Shown here in pieces: positions 16,164 through 27,421 of a DNA stretch of 45,432 bases (position 1 is the stretch's first letter; each line of letters starts with the position of its first letter). The stretch is from Mizugakiibacter sp. GTDB lineage: Bacteria; Pseudomonadota; Gammaproteobacteria; Xanthomonadales; Rhodanobacteraceae. The stretch lies in the NCBI GenBank assembly GCA_003233305.1, contig QILI01000021.1, forward strand, positions 1 through 45,432. Reading direction: 5' to 3'. The notes below the pieces were generated by a model. It worked only from the letters and a program-made list of their open reading frames with translations. It did no database searches and was not told the DNA's origin. A program made the position numbers and the translations under genes.

Positions 16164-18899
16164 TCAACTCAGACGACCGTGGCAATGCTTGTATTTCTTG
16201 CCTGATCCACATGGACATGGTTCGTTCCGGCCAATTTTCGGTCCTTCCCTCACCACCGTTGCAGGGGGTGCAATCGCCACCTCCCCGGCTTCGGCAGCCT
16301 CGCCGGCTTCGGCGATGTTGGCATAACCACTGGTCTCCGGATGCATGAACTCCAGCGCCGAACGCTCAGCCTGACGCCGCCGATCAGCTTCCATCGCCGC
16401 AACCTCCTCCTCACTCTGAATGCGCACCCGGGCCAGAATCTGGGTGACCTCAAACTTGATCCGATCGAGCATCTGCGAAAACAGGATCAATGATTCACGC
16501 TTGTACTCCTGTTTAGGCTGCTGCTGAGCATAGCCGCGCAGAAAAATACCCTGCCGTAGATAGTCCATAGCGGCCAGATGTTCTTTCCATGCATTGTCCA
16601 GTATCGATAGCATGACCTGTTTTTCGAACTGCCGCATGGCTTCACTGCCGAGTACCTGCTCTTTGGCTACAGTCGTTTCCTTGGCCGCAACCTGTACTTT
16701 TTTCAGGATCGACTCGGAATGAACTTCCTCCTGGGTATCGACCCAGTGTTGTAAATCGAGCTTGATGCTGAATTCACTTTCCAGCTCGGTATCCAGTCCG
16801 GGCAGGTCCCATTGTTCGTCCACACTGTTGGGTGGAACATGCCGGTACACCAGTGCCTGCAGAACATCCTCGCGTATATCCACAATCATTTCGTGCACAT
16901 CACTGGATTCCAGCAACTCGTTGCGCTGCTCGTAAACCACTTTGCGCTGGTCATTAGCCGTATCGTCAAACTCCAGCAGATTCTTGCGGATATCGAAGTT
17001 ATGCTGTTCAACCTTACGCTGGGCCTTCTCGATCTGCTTGGAGACCATGCGCTCCTCGATCGCGTCATCCTCCTTCATGCCGAAGGCACGCATCCAGCGG
17101 GCTACTGCATCGCCGCCAAAAATACGCATCAGGTTGTCTTCCAGGGCGATGTAGAAACGAGAAGAACCCGGATCACCCTGACGACCGGAACGACCTCGCA
17201 ACTGGTTGTCTACCCGGCGTGATTCGTGCCGCTCGGTACCGATGATGTGTAAGCCGCCGAGGGTGATGGCTTCATCATGAAGCACTTGCCACATCTCACG
17301 CACCTTTTGGCGACCGGCTTCCACAGTATCTTCCGGGAGAGCCGCCAGCTCGGCATCGAGACTGCCGCCGAGCACAATATCGGTACCGCGACCGGCCATG
17401 TTGGTAGCAATGGTCACCGCCTTGGGGCGGCCAGCTTGGGCAATAATCTGTGCTTCACGTTCGTGCTGCTTAGCATTCAGCACCTCGTGGGGAATCTTGT
17501 GCTTGACCAGTTCTGCCGCCAACTGCTCGGAGACCTCAATGGACGTCGTACCAACCAATACCGGCTGACCACGGTCGTAGCAATCCTTGATGTCCTTGAC
17601 CACCGATTTGTACTTGGCTTGTTCTGTGAGGAAGATCAGATCGGGATGATCCTTGCGGACCATCGGTCGATGGGTGGGAATCACCACCACTTCAAGATTA
17701 TAGATTGACTGAAACTCAAATGCTTCGGTATCGGCGGTGCCGGTCATACCCGATAAGGTCTGGTACATCCGAAACAGATTCTGGAAGGTGATGGTCGCCA
17801 GCGTCTGATTTTCGCGTTGGATCGGCACCCCTTCCTTGGCTTCGACCGCCTGATGCAAGCCCTCGGACCAGCGCCTCCCGGGCAGGGTGCGCCCGGTGAA
17901 CTCATCGACGATGACCACTTCTCCATCACGGACGATGTAATCGACATCGTGTTGATAGATGGCATGAGCACGCAAGGCTGCGTTCAGATGGTGAATAACC
18001 GCGAGGTTGGTCGGATCGAACAGGTTGGACTCGGCCTCGATAACTCCTTCTTTCCGAAATAACTGTTCGGCCAGTTCCATACCATCTTCAGAAAGATGAA
18101 CCTGCTTTTGCTTCTCATCGACCCAAAAATCTCCGGGACCTTCTTCCGTTTCCTGGCGCTTGAAATGCGGTACCAGCCGGTTGACTCGAACATAAAGATC
18201 CGTGGAATCTTCAGATGGACCGGAGATGATCAGAGGAGTGCGGGCTTCATCGATCAGGATCGAATCGACTTCATCGACGATTGCAAAATGCAGGCCTCGT
18301 TGCACCCGCTCCTCCGCCGCAGAAGCCATGTTATCGCGTAGATAGTCAAAGCCGAGTTCATTATTAGTGCCGTAGGTCACGTCCGCCGCATAAGCAGCAT
18401 GTTTTTCATCCTGCTCCATGCCTGGATATACCACCCCGACGCTGAGCCCAAGGAAGGTAAAAATCTGCCCCATCCAGGCGGCATCACGTTTGGCCAGATA
18501 GTCATTGACCGTGACCACGTGTACACCTTTACCTGCCAGGGCATTCAGATAGCTGGGCAAGGTCGCCACCAGGGTTTTACCTTCACCGGTGCGCATCTCG
18601 GCAATCTTACCCATGTGCAGAACTATGCCGCCGAGCATCTGCACATCATAGGGGCGTAAACCCAATACGCGCTGGGAAGCCTCACGAACTGTAGCAAAGG
18701 CCTCGGCAAGCAGCTGATTGAGCTTTTCACCTTTTTTCAGGCGCTCACGAAACTCGCTGGTCTTGGCCTTCAGCGCAGCGTCGTCGAGACTCCGCAAAGC
18801 CGGCTCGAATTCATTGATCTTCTCTACTTTACGCTGCATTTGCCGCAACACACGTTCGTTGCGGCTGCCGAAAACACTCGTCAGGACTCGGTTCAACAT
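16164..18899 (-). CDS. secA: Preprotein translocase motor ATPase SecA
   Basis: Drives unfolded preproteins through SecYEG with ATP. Length 911 aa, close to the E. coli 901. Walker A is [14 protein letters not shown] at about residue 102-115, the DEAD-type Walker B is [20 protein letters not shown], and the second nucleotide-binding fold has [15 protein letters not shown] and [19 protein letters not shown]. The C-terminus carries the zinc and SecB-binding tail [17 protein letters not shown]. The region just before it ([11 protein letters not shown]) is a low-complexity linker. It lies 140 bp downstream of the M23 peptidase gene, in the same orientation. Confidence 0.97.
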   Translation of the reverse strand: MLNRVLTSVFGSRNERVLRQMQRKVEKINEFEPALRSLDDAALKAKTSEFRERLKKGEKLNQLLAEAFATVREASQRVLGLRPYDVQMLGGIVLHMGKIAEMRTGEGKTLVATLPSYLNALAGKGVHVVTVNDYLAKRDAAWMGQIFTFLGLSVGVVYPGMEQDEKHAAYAADVTYGTNNELGFDYLRDNMASAAEERVQRGLHFAIVDEVDSILIDEARTPLIISGPSEDSTDLYVRVNRLVPHFKRQETEEGPGDFWVDEKQKQVHLSEDGMELAEQLFRKEGVIEAESNLFDPTNLAVIHHLNAALRAHAIYQHDVDYIVRDGEVVIVDEFTGRTLPGRRWSEGLHQAVEAKEGVPIQRENQTLATITFQNLFRMYQTLSGMTGTADTEAFEFQSIYNLEVVVIPTHRPMVRKDHPDLIFLTEQAKYKSVVKDIKDCYDRGQPVLVGTTSIEVSEQLAAELVKHKIPHEVLNAKQHEREAQIIAQAGRPKAVTIATNMAGRGTDIVLGGSLDAELAALPEDTVEAGRQKVREMWQVLHDEAITLGGLHIIGTERHESRRVDNQLRGRSGRQGDPGSSRFYIALEDNLMRIFGGDAVARWMRAFGMKEDDAIEERMVSKQIEKAQRKVEQHNFDIRKNLLEFDDTANDQRKVVYEQRNELLESSDVHEMIVDIREDVLQALVYRHVPPNSVDEQWDLPGLDTELESEFSIKLDLQHWVDTQEEVHSESILKKVQVAAKETTVAKEQVLGSEAMRQFEKQVMLSILDNAWKEHLAAMDYLRQGIFLRGYAQQQPKQEYKRESLILFSQMLDRIKFEVTQILARVRIQSEEEVAAMEADRRRQAERSALEFMHPETSGYANIAEAGEAAEAGEVAIAPPATVVREGPKIGRNEPCPCGSGKKYKHCHGRLS

Positions 18900-19039
18900 T
18901 GGGAATCGGGCTCGAATATGGACGAAAGCGGTACAGACTGCACCGCACTAAACCGTATATGTTACTACGTCAGGCCAGCTGCTCCCGTATGGCCGCATGT
19001 ATTCGATTTTCCTTCCATGCAGTCTGGCAATCCCGGCGC

Positions 19040-19972
19040 TCAGCGCCGGTGCCGTACAAAGGAAAGTGGATTCACCGGCCGACCGTGATAACGGACTTCA
19101 AAATGCACATGAGGACCGGTCGAGCGACCGGTCGACCCCAGCAAGGCGATTTCCTGACCCGCCCGCACCCGCTCGCCTACATGCACCAGTAGCTTCTCGG
19201 CATGTCCATACAGGGTCGAATAGCCATTGCCATGATCGATGGCCACCGCATTACCGTACCCCCCCCGTTTACCTGCATAGATAACGATTCCAGCCGCCAC
19301 GCTGTCTATTGGGGTACCCAAGCGTGCCGCGATATCCAGACCGGGATGAAATTCGACCCCACCGCCAAAGGGGTCGGGGCGATCGCCAAAATAAGAATCG
19401 ATGTAGCCCGTTTTCACCGGCATCCCGGTAGGCCTCGCCGCGACATCCAGTTTGCGGTTAAGCATCAGATTTTCCAGAACATGCAGCCGAATCTTCTGAC
19501 CCTGAAATTTCTTGTCAAGCTTGGAAATACTTTTGCTGAGATCCGGTGGCAATAAAAAAGCTTCCTGTTGTGTGGGTACCGGCCCTCCCATGCCCGGACT
19601 GCGGTTAAAGTCAAATTCGGTCCCCCCCAGCTTACCGGCACGGGCTAAGCGTTCGCCGAGTGCATCAAGCCGATAGGATTGGGCCTCGAGCAAGCCCAGC
19701 TTGATCGCCAGAGCATTCACATCACGCTGCGCCTGCTGACGGATATTGCTTACGGCATGATGTTGTTGGGTGATTTGCCAACGTAGCGACTGCACCTCAT
19801 TGTGCATACGATCCTTGGGGCTGTAGATCAGCCAGGTCATGGCCACACCAAGTGCCATCAGGCCCAGTACGGCGACGGCTAGGCCGGCTACAACCAGGGC
19901 ACGATTCCTAACATTGCGTAAATCGACCGTAATGGGGGTTTTGTGTGAGTTCGAGACCAGTATGATATTCAT
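19040..19972 (-). CDS. M23 family murein endopeptidase (LytM domain), membrane-anchored
   Basis: A 310-aa protein with a single N-terminal membrane segment (ALVVAGLAVAVLGLMALGVA at about 29-48), a coiled-coil-like periplasmic stretch, and a C-terminal M23 domain at about 195-300. Both zinc motifs are intact: HPGLDIAA and GPHVHFEVRYHG, so it should be an active metalloendopeptidase rather than an EnvC-type activator. Genes of this type often sit between lpxC and secA in gammaproteobacteria, and a role in growth or division of the sacculus follows from the domain. It is divergent from dciA with only 38 bp between the start codons. Confidence 0.88.
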   Translation of the reverse strand: MNIILVSNSHKTPITVDLRNVRNRALVVAGLAVAVLGLMALGVAMTWLIYSPKDRMHNEVQSLRWQITQQHHAVSNIRQQAQRDVNALAIKLGLLEAQSYRLDALGERLARAGKLGGTEFDFNRSPGMGGPVPTQQEAFLLPPDLSKSISKLDKKFQGQKIRLHVLENLMLNRKLDVAARPTGMPVKTGYIDSYFGDRPDPFGGGVEFHPGLDIAARLGTPIDSVAAGIVIYAGKRGGYGNAVAIDHGNGYSTLYGHAEKLLVHVGERVRAGQEIALLGSTGRSTGPHVHFEVRYHGRPVNPLSFVRHRR

Positions 19973-20010
19973 GCCGTTATTTGATTCTGCCGCCGTTGTT
20001 TTAGTCGTCT

Positions 20011-20466
20011 ATGCACCATCCATCCAAACCCAATACCCCTGTCGCTATCACTGCCTGTGCAGGGCTATCCAAGTTATTCAGTCAGGCTCGTGAACTGGAG
20101 ACCCTTGACCGGCGTCTCCGTGAACCCCTACCTCGTCAACTTAGTGAACAGGTCCGTCTGGCCTCTATCCATGGGCCACGCATTGTATTTGTGGCCTCAA
20201 CTTCCGCCTGGGCCTCGCGTCTACGCATGCAACAGCGACGCATCCTGGAAACCGCCCACACCCTCGGCATTACAGCGCGATCCCTGCTCGTGAAAGTAGC
20301 CCCCTTGCCCGTACCAGCGCCTGCACCGATCCTCCGCAAACCACTTTCAAAAACAGCGGCTATGTACCTACGGAAGGCCGCCGCTGTCAGCAGCGATCCA
20401 GACATGCGCTCCCAGCTACTCGCCTTGGCCGCCCTGGCCAATTCCGATGATGAAACTGAAGACTAA
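20011..20466 (+). CDS. dciA: DciA-like replicative helicase loader (DUF721)
   Basis: A 151-aa DUF721 protein; DciA proteins interact with DnaB helicase in bacteria lacking DnaC. The N-terminal 100 residues show the DUF721 pattern: a helix with LSKLFSQARELETLDRRLRE, then strands around RLASIHGPRIVFVASTSAW followed by ASRLRMQQRRIL. The proline-rich centre (PLPVPAPAPILRKP) and the acidic end (NSDDETED) look disordered. It is the only plus-strand gene between the minus-strand lpxC and M23 genes. Family-level confidence is good; DnaB loading is taken from the family. Confidence 0.78.
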   Translation: MHHPSKPNTPVAITACAGLSKLFSQARELETLDRRLREPLPRQLSEQVRLASIHGPRIVFVASTSAWASRLRMQQRRILETAHTLGITARSLLVKVAPLPVPAPAPILRKPLSKTAAMYLRKAAAVSSDPDMRSQLLALAALANSDDETED

Positions 20467-20516
20467 CCCCTGTTCGACGGCCCAGCCTGGACCGCCGTCA
20501 CAAATTTTTACATCCA

Positions 20517-21428
20517 TCAGGTCGCTTGGGCCGGATGCACGTAGGAAATCGGTGCCTGTTCCGGATCCACAAAAGTTACTTCTTCCCAAGCCGTTGCATC
20601 GGCCATGAAAGTTCGTAACAAGCGATTGTTGAGTTCGTGCCCGGATTTGTGCCCGTAAAAAGCACCGATCAAGCTATGTCCGAGTAAATACAGATCACCG
20701 ATAGCATCAAGAATCTTGTGCTTGACGAACTCATCCTCGTAACGCAGTCCATCTTCATTGAGTACCCGATAATCATCCAATACGATGACGTTATCCATCG
20801 AGCCACCCTTACCCAGGTTCTTTTCGCGCAACATCTCGACATCACGCATGAATCCGAAGGTCCGCGCCCGACTCACTTCCTTGACAAAGGACGTAGTGGA
20901 AAAATCAATTTCGGCGTGCGAGGTCCGAGGGCTGAAAATGGGATGTTTGAATTCAATGGAAAATCCAACCTTGAATCCGTCAAACGGCTCGAACCGGGCA
21001 ATCTTGTCGCCATCATGCACTTCGACCGGCTTGAGAATGCGGATAAAACGCTTGGCTGCGTTCTGTTCCTCAATCCCTGCCGACTGCAATAGAAACACGA
21101 AGGGCCCGGCACTGCCGTCCATGATCGGGACCTCAGGTGCAGACAGATCAATGTAGGCATTGTCGATACCCAAGCCAGCCATCGAAGAGAGCAGGTGTTC
21201 AACCGTCCCAACCCGTACCCCGTCACGAACCAGAGTGCTGGAAAGCCGGGTATCACCCACAAACTCAGAACGTGACGGAATCTCGACTGGGGGGCTCAGA
21301 TCGGTTCGTCGAAACACGATCCCTGTATCCGGGGCTGCTGGGCGCAGCGTCATATATACCTTTTCACCGGTATGCAGGCCCACGCCGGTGGCGCGGATGA
21401 CATTTTTCAAGGTGCGCTGCTTAATCAT
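20517..21428 (-). CDS. lpxC: UDP-3-O-acyl-N-acetylglucosamine deacetylase
   Basis: Catalyses the committed, zinc-dependent step of lipid A synthesis. The protein has 303 aa. It starts [19 protein letters not shown], has the zinc histidine in [18 protein letters not shown], the [18 protein letters not shown] loop, [20 protein letters not shown], and the remaining ligands in [20 protein letters not shown]. The catalytic base region [13 protein letters not shown] is intact. It is the only gene between ftsZ and the M23/dciA pair and is separated from ftsZ by about 320 bp, so it probably has its own promoter. Confidence 0.97.
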   Translation of the reverse strand: MIKQRTLKNVIRATGVGLHTGEKVYMTLRPAAPDTGIVFRRTDLSPPVEIPSRSEFVGDTRLSSTLVRDGVRVGTVEHLLSSMAGLGIDNAYIDLSAPEVPIMDGSAGPFVFLLQSAGIEEQNAAKRFIRILKPVEVHDGDKIARFEPFDGFKVGFSIEFKHPIFSPRTSHAEIDFSTTSFVKEVSRARTFGFMRDVEMLREKNLGKGGSMDNVIVLDDYRVLNEDGLRYEDEFVKHKILDAIGDLYLLGHSLIGAFYGHKSGHELNNRLLRTFMADATAWEEVTFVDPEQAPISYVHPAQAT

Positions 21429-21747
21429 TGTTGTATCGCTTCATGGCAGCTGGGGACTAGATCAGGCGGACTGTATCATAAAGTTTACGTTATCCAAAAC
21501 CGACGGCCCCCCCTCTACGCGATCAGTAGCGTGTCCCTGCCACCTCCGAGGACAGGACGGTGGGAGGTGGCAGGACCACGGCCGAGTTGGCAATCTGTAG
21601 GATCGAGGCCACATCGATGGCCCCCACAGGACAGTAACTGGACCTGCCCTGGCAATCCTTAAATAGATCCACTAGTCACCATGAATCTACAAATGTCCGG
21701 CCTGCAGTTTGCTTACTGCACGGTCGTTTTCCCAACTCCGGCAATGG
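21429..21747. other. lpxC-ftsZ intergenic region with inverted repeats and a putative lpxC promoter
   Basis: No gene is seen in 319 bp. On the minus strand a TATGAT at 21475-21480 could be the lpxC -10, without a good -35. A perfect 12-bp inverted repeat (arms 21536-21547 and 21563-21574, CCTGCCACCTCC on the plus strand, 15-nt loop) would form a strong hairpin but has no T-run. A second inverted repeat, TGCAGT/ACTGCA at 21703-21708 and 21715-21720, lies just after the ftsZ stop and may mark the end of the dcw transcript. Confidence 0.45.
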
Positions 21748-22962
21748 CTAATCAGCCTGCTTTCGCAAAAAGGTCGGGATATCGATGTAATCCACGGCCG
21801 CGGCCTTCTCTTTCGGTAATGGAGCAGGTACCCCCTTGGCTGATTCGACCGCCCGGGTCCGGGGCACGGCCGGCACCACCCGCTGTTGCGATGGGATAAT
21901 CAAGCTGGGGTCGGTACCAGTACGCAGCCGTTCAGCACGTGAGCGTGACGCTACAACGATATTCTCTTCGCGCGGCACGGTCACTACTGATGGCTGCCGT
22001 ACCGTACCCCGATTGAGACCGGTCGCGACCACGGTGACCCGGACTTCTTCCTGCATTTCTGAATCCATGGCCGTACCGATGACTACGGTGGCGTCCTCGC
22101 TGGCGATCTCGTGCACCACCCGCCCGATCTCGTCGAACTCACGCATACTGAGGTTCGGACCGGCAGTAATGTTGACCAAAATGCCGCAGGCACCTGCCAG
22201 ATTAACGTCCTCCAGCAAGGGGTTGCTGATCGCCGCCTCGGCCGCCGCCTGGGCGCGGTCATCACCATGGGCGATACCGCTGCCCATCATGGCCATGCCC
22301 ATTTCACTCATGACGGTACGCACATCGGCAAAATCGACATTGATCAGGCCGGGCCGGGTGATCAGATCGGCAATACCCTGCACCGCACCGAGCAGCACAT
22401 CATTGGCCGCCTTGAAAGCGGTAATGACGGTGATGTCACGGCCCAGTACGGTAAGCAGCTTCTCGTTTGGAACGGTAATCAGCGAATCTACAAATTGGGC
22501 CAGATCCTCAACCCCCTTCAGAGCCAACTGCATACGCCGCCGACCTTCGAAGGGAAAGGGTTTGGTCACCACGGCAACGGTAAGTATGCCTTTTTCCTTG
22601 GCCAACTGGGCAACGACTGGCGCCGCTCCGGTTCCCGTCCCCCCCCCCATCCCGGCGGTGATGAAAACCATATCCGCCCCGTCGAGCATTTCCTCGATCA
22701 TCTCCCGATCTTCGAGTGCGGCCTGTCGACCCACTTCAGGATTGGCCCCCGCACCCAGGCCTTTGGTGACATTCGCTCCCAGTTGCACGGTCATGGGTGC
22801 GCCACTGTTTTTCAATGCCTGGGCATCGGTATTGGCGCAGATGAATTCAACTCCATCAATCTCCGCGCCCAGCATATGGCCTACGGCGTTGCCACCGCCC
22901 CCACCGATACCGATGACCTTGATCACCGCGTTCGGCTCAAGTTTTTCAACCATTTCAAACAT
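21748..22962 (-). CDS. ftsZ: Cell division tubulin homolog FtsZ
   Basis: GTPase that polymerises into the Z ring. The protein has 404 aa. The nucleotide-binding VIGIGGGGGNAVGHML is near residue 15-30, the tubulin signature is ITAGMGGGTGTGAAPVVA, and the T7 loop region NVDFADVRTVM carries the catalytic aspartate. After a variable linker comes the conserved C-terminal peptide DYIDIPTFLRKQAD, which binds FtsA, ZipA and MinC. GGAGGA sits 7 nt before the ATG. A gap of about 100 bp separates it from ftsA, unlike the overlapping genes upstream, so a local promoter is possible. Confidence 0.98.
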   Translation of the reverse strand: MFEMVEKLEPNAVIKVIGIGGGGGNAVGHMLGAEIDGVEFICANTDAQALKNSGAPMTVQLGANVTKGLGAGANPEVGRQAALEDREMIEEMLDGADMVFITAGMGGGTGTGAAPVVAQLAKEKGILTVAVVTKPFPFEGRRRMQLALKGVEDLAQFVDSLITVPNEKLLTVLGRDITVITAFKAANDVLLGAVQGIADLITRPGLINVDFADVRTVMSEMGMAMMGSGIAHGDDRAQAAAEAAISNPLLEDVNLAGACGILVNITAGPNLSMREFDEIGRVVHEIASEDATVVIGTAMDSEMQEEVRVTVVATGLNRGTVRQPSVVTVPREENIVVASRSRAERLRTGTDPSLIIPSQQRVVPAVPRTRAVESAKGVPAPLPKEKAAAVDYIDIPTFLRKQAD

Positions 22963-23065
22963 GTCCCGTCCTCCAGTTACAACTGCATTGCATAAACCGC
23001 CAACGGGCTCCTTGCCCTAATGCGGGAATTCGACATCACTGTCGATGACGACGCCTCGTGCATCA

Positions 23066-24286
23066 TCAGAAATTCTTGTTCAGCCAAGCTCGTAAGCGAT
23101 CAATCGCCCGGTCTACTCCGCTGCCCGATACCGTCGCTTCACTACGCATACCGTGCAGCACCAGCCCTACGGCAACAGAATGCGTCACTCCGCACACTGC
23201 TTCCGCCTTGCCACCCTGGAGCTGGGGCCGGCCGATCCTCACCATTTTGTGAAAGACCTCCTCAGCCAGTTCCAGAGCCCCTTCCATGGGTACCGAACCA
23301 CCGGTCAGCACCACCCCGGCGCTGATCAGGTTATCCAGCGCAGAACGTCGCAACTCGTCCTGCACCATTTCGAAAATCTCTTCGTAACGATCGTGTACGC
23401 ACTGCGCCAGGGCCTGTCGTGCCAGGCGTCGCGGTGGTCGATCACCTACGCTTGGCACCTGTACCGTCTCCTCCGTACTGGCCATCTGCGGTAGGGCGCA
23501 GGCGTACTTGATCTTGATTTCCTCGGCGTTCGAGGTGGGTGTATGGATGCCAAAGGCAATGTCGTTGGTGACCTGATCCCCCCCCACCGGCAGCGCCCGG
23601 GTATGGCGGATGGCTCCCTGCGCGAAGATGGCGATATCAGTGGTACCCGCGCCGATATCAACCAGACACACACCGAGTTCGCGTTCATCGTCGGTGAGTA
23701 CTGCCCGGGCACTGGCAATGGCTGCGGGAATCAAGGCATCGACCTGGATCCCACAGCGCTCGATACATTTGGCCAGGTTCTGTACTGCGCTGGCGGCACC
23801 GGTGACCAGATGTACATTGGCTTCCAGACGTACCCCACTCATGCCCACCGGACGACGGATACCGTCCTGTCCATCGATCCGGTATTCCTGAGGTTCTTTG
23901 TAAAGCAGCTTGCGATCAGCAGGGATGGCTACGGCGCTGGCCGCATCCAGTACGGCTTCTATATCCGTAGCACTCACCTCATGGTCACGAATGGCCGCGG
24001 TGCCATGGGAATTGAGCGTCTCCAGATGGCTTCCGGAAATCGAGGCGTGCACCGCTCGAATCTCGCAACCGGCCATCAATTCGGCTTCCTCGACAGCGGA
24101 GCGGATCGAGTGCATGGTTGATTCGATATCGACCACCGCACCGCGCTTGAGCCCACGGGTAATGTGGGAACCGATGCCGATGACCTCGATCGGTTCACCC
24201 GGTTGTACTTCGCCGACCACCACCAATACCTTGGAGGTGCCAATATCCAAACCGACGATCAGCTGTTTTTCATTGCGGCGATTCAT
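23066..24286 (-). CDS. ftsA: Cell division protein FtsA
   Basis: Actin-like ATPase that tethers FtsZ filaments to the inner membrane. The protein has 406 aa. The phosphate 1 motif is IVGLDIGTSKVLVVVGE, the central motif is VCLVDIGAGTTDIAIFAQG, and the adenosine motif is GVVLTGGSVPMEGALELAE. The C-terminal amphipathic membrane helix is RAIDRLRAWLNKNF. The start [16 protein letters not shown] fits the family and overlaps the ftsQ stop by 4 nt; upstream in-frame starts would run into ftsQ. Confidence 0.96.
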   Translation of the reverse strand: MNRRNEKQLIVGLDIGTSKVLVVVGEVQPGEPIEVIGIGSHITRGLKRGAVVDIESTMHSIRSAVEEAELMAGCEIRAVHASISGSHLETLNSHGTAAIRDHEVSATDIEAVLDAASAVAIPADRKLLYKEPQEYRIDGQDGIRRPVGMSGVRLEANVHLVTGAASAVQNLAKCIERCGIQVDALIPAAIASARAVLTDDERELGVCLVDIGAGTTDIAIFAQGAIRHTRALPVGGDQVTNDIAFGIHTPTSNAEEIKIKYACALPQMASTEETVQVPSVGDRPPRRLARQALAQCVHDRYEEIFEMVQDELRRSALDNLISAGVVLTGGSVPMEGALELAEEVFHKMVRIGRPQLQGGKAEAVCGVTHSVAVGLVLHGMRSEATVSGSGVDRAIDRLRAWLNKNF

Positions 24287-25047
24287 GCTCGGTGAGCTCC
24301 TGATTCGGCGGCCGGCACAGGGGATGGCTCCGAGATCCCCTGCGGATCGGGCCAACGCACCGCAAAACCATTGGGGTAACGCAGATCCACATTGATAAAA
24401 CGGCCGCCAGGATGCCGTGCCAGCAGCTTCGGCCATACCGCCAGAAAACGTCGTAAACGCTGTTTGGGCCGAGTCGCCCCCACCCGGATGACGCTGCCGT
24501 CGGCCATGGTCAGGGTCCAACTACCGCGACCGGCAAGATGCAACGCGGCAATCTTCAGGCCTACCGCAGCACAGGCTGGTCCCATCTGCCGGTAAAATGC
24601 TTCGACATCGGCAAGCCGATCCTGCGGACCACTGAGACGCGGTAATTCGCTACTGGCCGAGACATCGGGAACCGTGAAGAGCCTGTCATGTAGGCCGATC
24701 AGACGAGTATCGTTCCATCGCGCCCAAGGCTGGTATTCGCGAACCCGGAGGATCACCGAAGCCGGCCAATGCTTGCGTACATCGACCTCGGCAACCCATG
24801 GCAAGCGGGCCACCGCGGCACGAATTTGCTGCAGATCGATGGCAAAGTAACCCGCTCCGAGTAAAGGCTGCACCTGCACCCGAATCTGCTGTGCGGAAAC
24901 ATGCTGGAACGAGGCATCAATGCTCAGATAACGAACCTGCCAGCGCGAATCCGTATACCAGCCGCGCCAGATCGCCAGCACCGGTAGCGCCAGCAGCAGC
25001 AGCGCCAGGGTCCAGCCGATGGAACGAATCAGTAGGGCTCGATTCAT
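24283..25047 (-). CDS. ftsQ: Cell division protein FtsQ
   Basis: Bitopic inner-membrane protein linking early and late divisome parts through FtsB and FtsL. The protein has 254 aa. One membrane helix ([21 protein letters not shown]) follows a short basic N-terminus, then the POTRA domain ([39 protein letters not shown]) and the beta domain with the conserved [13 protein letters not shown] segment. [11 protein letters not shown] was taken as the start because it overlaps the ddl stop by 4 nt, like all neighbours. Confidence 0.92.
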   Translation of the reverse strand: MNRALLIRSIGWTLALLLLALPVLAIWRGWYTDSRWQVRYLSIDASFQHVSAQQIRVQVQPLLGAGYFAIDLQQIRAAVARLPWVAEVDVRKHWPASVILRVREYQPWARWNDTRLIGLHDRLFTVPDVSASSELPRLSGPQDRLADVEAFYRQMGPACAAVGLKIAALHLAGRGSWTLTMADGSVIRVGATRPKQRLRRFLAVWPKLLARHPGGRFINVDLRYPNGFAVRWPDPQGISEPSPVPAAESGAHRA

Positions 25048-25988
25048 AGGCCGGATTCCCCATCGAAGGACGTCTCCAGAATCCGCCAGCACAAGGTGGC
25101 AAAATCAATGCCGGCCACTTCCGCCGCCTTGGGTACCAGGGAATGGCTGGTCATGCCCGGTGCGGTGTTGGCCTCCAACAGCCAATTGTGACCCTCGCGA
25201 TCACGCATTACATCGATACGGCCCCAGCCCGAGCAACCCACCGCCTCAAAGGCGACCCGACTCAATTCACCCAGTTGCTGCTCAGCCGTACCCTGCAGAC
25301 CGGGACACAAATACGTCGTGTCCTCGGCAATGTATTTGGCGTGATAGTCGTAATACGAACCGTTGGGCACGATACGTATGGATGGCAGCACTTCACGACC
25401 CAGCACGGCTACCGTGAATTCATCCCCTTCGATCAGTTGCTCGACCAGCAGATCTCCTGGATAGTGTTCGGCCAGCGCCACGGCGGCGGCCAGATCGCGC
25501 TTGAAAAACACCCGGGTAATGCCAACGCTCGAGCCCTCACAGGCTGGTTTGACGATCACCGGCAGACCCACTGCGGCAACCGCTTGATGAATATCCGCGC
25601 CTTTGTGCAAGGCGATAAAGCGGGGAGTCGGCAGATTTAGAGCCTGCCAGATCTGCTTACTGCGAACCTTATCCATAGACAGCGCCGAGCCCAGCACTGC
25701 GGACCCGGTATAGGGCACATTCAGCGACTCCAGGGTCCCCTGCAGCACCCCGTCCTCACCCCCCCCATGGTGCCCATGCAGGATATTGAATACCCGAGCG
25801 AAATGACCGGCCCGCAAGGCATCCACCAAGGCTGGAATACCGTCGATACCATGGGCATCCACACCACGCTCGCGCAAGGCGGCCAGGACATTGCTGCCGG
25901 AATCAAGGGAAACCTCACGCTCGGCCGAGCTGCCGCCCATCACCACTGCAACCCGCCCGAATTGTTCTGCATCGGTAATAGTCTTCAT
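25044..25988 (-). CDS. ddl: D-alanine--D-alanine ligase
   Basis: Joins two D-alanines with ATP for the UDP-MurNAc pentapeptide. The protein has 314 aa, DdlB-sized. ATP-grasp features: [17 protein letters not shown] at the N-terminus, [66 protein letters not shown] and [15 protein letters not shown]. The start overlaps the murC stop and the stop overlaps the ftsQ start. No murB lies between murC and ddl, as in E. coli but unlike several other proteobacteria. Confidence 0.95.
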   Translation of the reverse strand: MKTITDAEQFGRVAVVMGGSSAEREVSLDSGSNVLAALRERGVDAHGIDGIPALVDALRAGHFARVFNILHGHHGGGEDGVLQGTLESLNVPYTGSAVLGSALSMDKVRSKQIWQALNLPTPRFIALHKGADIHQAVAAVGLPVIVKPACEGSSVGITRVFFKRDLAAAVALAEHYPGDLLVEQLIEGDEFTVAVLGREVLPSIRIVPNGSYYDYHAKYIAEDTTYLCPGLQGTAEQQLGELSRVAFEAVGCSGWGRIDVMRDREGHNWLLEANTAPGMTSHSLVPKAAEVAGIDFATLCWRILETSFDGESGL

Positions 25989-27421
25989 GTCTTGTGCTCC
26001 TCTACCCGGCCCTGTTGCGCCATACCATTAATCACCGCCCCGATATCACCAGCGCCCAGCATCAATAGAAAATCGCCGTCTTCCAACAGATTGGCCAAGG
26101 CCTCGGGCAACTCCTGGGCTGACGCCACCAGTACCGGATCAACCATGCCCCGTGACCGCACTGAGCGGGCCAGAGCCCTGCCGTCGGCACCCGCAATAGG
26201 CGATTCACCCGCCGCATAAACTTCGGTCAACAACAGCACATCCACCTGCGACAGCACCGCCGAAAAATCATCCATCAAGTCTCGGGTTCGGGTATAGCGG
26301 TGCGGCTGAAACGCCACCACCAGCCGCCGCTCGGGCCAGCCGGCCCGGGCCGCTTCGAACACGGCAGCCAATTCTCGCGGATGGTGACCGTAATCATCCA
26401 CCAGCAAGGCCTGGCCGCGAGGATGGGCCAGCGAACCCCGTTGCTGGAAGCGACGGGCCACCCCCTGGAATCCAGCCAGAGCATGGCTGATCGTCTGCGG
26501 TGCCACCCCCAACTGCCAGCCGCAAGCTGCGGCAGCCAGAGCATTGAGGACGTTATGGCGACCGGGTAGATTCAAACATACCGCCTGCGTATCCTGACCG
26601 GGTAGATGCAAATCGAACAACATGGCAGCACCCTGGTGACGTACCGAAGTCGCCCGTACGTCGGCCTGCTCGTCAAAACCATAGGTGAGCAGATTGCGAC
26701 TGGTCTGGGTGATCAGCTTGCGCACTTCGGGATCATCGATGCAGACCACCGCCAGGCCATAGAACGGCAGGCGATGCAGGAAATCGGCGAAGGCCTTCTG
26801 GACCCGGGCAAAATCACCCCCATAATTTTCCAGATGATCGGCATCGATATTGGTAATGATGGCCAGCACCGGTGAGAGCATCAGGAACGAGCCGTCCGAC
26901 TCGTCAGCCTCAGCCACCAGGTATTCGCCTTCGCCAAGCCGGGCATGGGCTCCGGCAGCCAGAAGTTTGCCACCAATCACAAAGGTGGGATCGTAGGCCG
27001 CTTCCCCGAGCACGCTGGCAACCAAGCTGGTAGTCGTGGTCTTGCCGTGGGTGCCGGCCACCGCAATACCACGACGAAAACGCATCAGCTCACCGAGCAT
27101 CTCCGCCCGGGGCACCACCGGAATACGCCGCTCCCGGGCGGCAACACGCTCGATGTTATCCATGGCGATGGCGCTGCTGACCACCACCACATCGGCATCG
27201 GAAACATTGTTCGCCGCATGCCCGAAAGCAATCCGGATACCCAGGGAAGTGAGATATTCGGTGATCACCGAGTGGGATCGGTCCGAACCGGATACTTCGT
27301 AACCCAGCTTGTGCAGCACTTCGGCAATACCGCTCATGCCGACGCCGCCGATACCGATAAAATGCACCCGCCGGAAGGCGTACATGAAATCTTCGTGCGG
27401 TCGTAGACGGCGCGGACTCAT
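25985..27421 (-). CDS. murC: UDP-N-acetylmuramate--L-alanine ligase
   Basis: First Mur ligase; adds L-alanine to UDP-MurNAc. The protein has 478 aa. The N-terminal Rossmann motif is [20 protein letters not shown], the ATP loop is [20 protein letters not shown], and the ligase motifs [13 protein letters not shown] and [18 protein letters not shown] are intact. The start [12 protein letters not shown] was chosen because its ATG overlaps the murG stop by 4 nt; a further in-frame ATG at MYAFRRVHF is also possible. Confidence 0.95.
   Translation of the reverse strand: MSPRRLRPHEDFMYAFRRVHFIGIGGVGMSGIAEVLHKLGYEVSGSDRSHSVITEYLTSLGIRIAFGHAANNVSDADVVVVSSAIAMDNIERVAARERRIPVVPRAEMLGELMRFRRGIAVAGTHGKTTTTSLVASVLGEAAYDPTFVIGGKLLAAGAHARLGEGEYLVAEADESDGSFLMLSPVLAIITNIDADHLENYGGDFARVQKAFADFLHRLPFYGLAVVCIDDPEVRKLITQTSRNLLTYGFDEQADVRATSVRHQGAAMLFDLHLPGQDTQAVCLNLPGRHNVLNALAAAACGWQLGVAPQTISHALAGFQGVARRFQQRGSLAHPRGQALLVDDYGHHPRELAAVFEAARAGWPERRLVVAFQPHRYTRTRDLMDDFSAVLSQVDVLLLTEVYAAGESPIAGADGRALARSVRSRGMVDPVLVASAQELPEALANLLEDGDFLLMLGAGDIGAVINGMAQQGRVEEHKT

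Noticed and set aside
22111-22995. Histidine-rich 294-codon plus-strand frame
   Set aside because: Another shadow of ftsZ, produced by codon bias on the complementary strand.
21836-23020. 394-codon open frame on the plus strand opposite ftsZ
   Set aside because: It lies wholly antisense to a clear FtsZ with intact motifs; its Ser/Pro/Thr/Met-rich composition is typical of a shadow frame in GC-rich DNA, and it has no family likeness.
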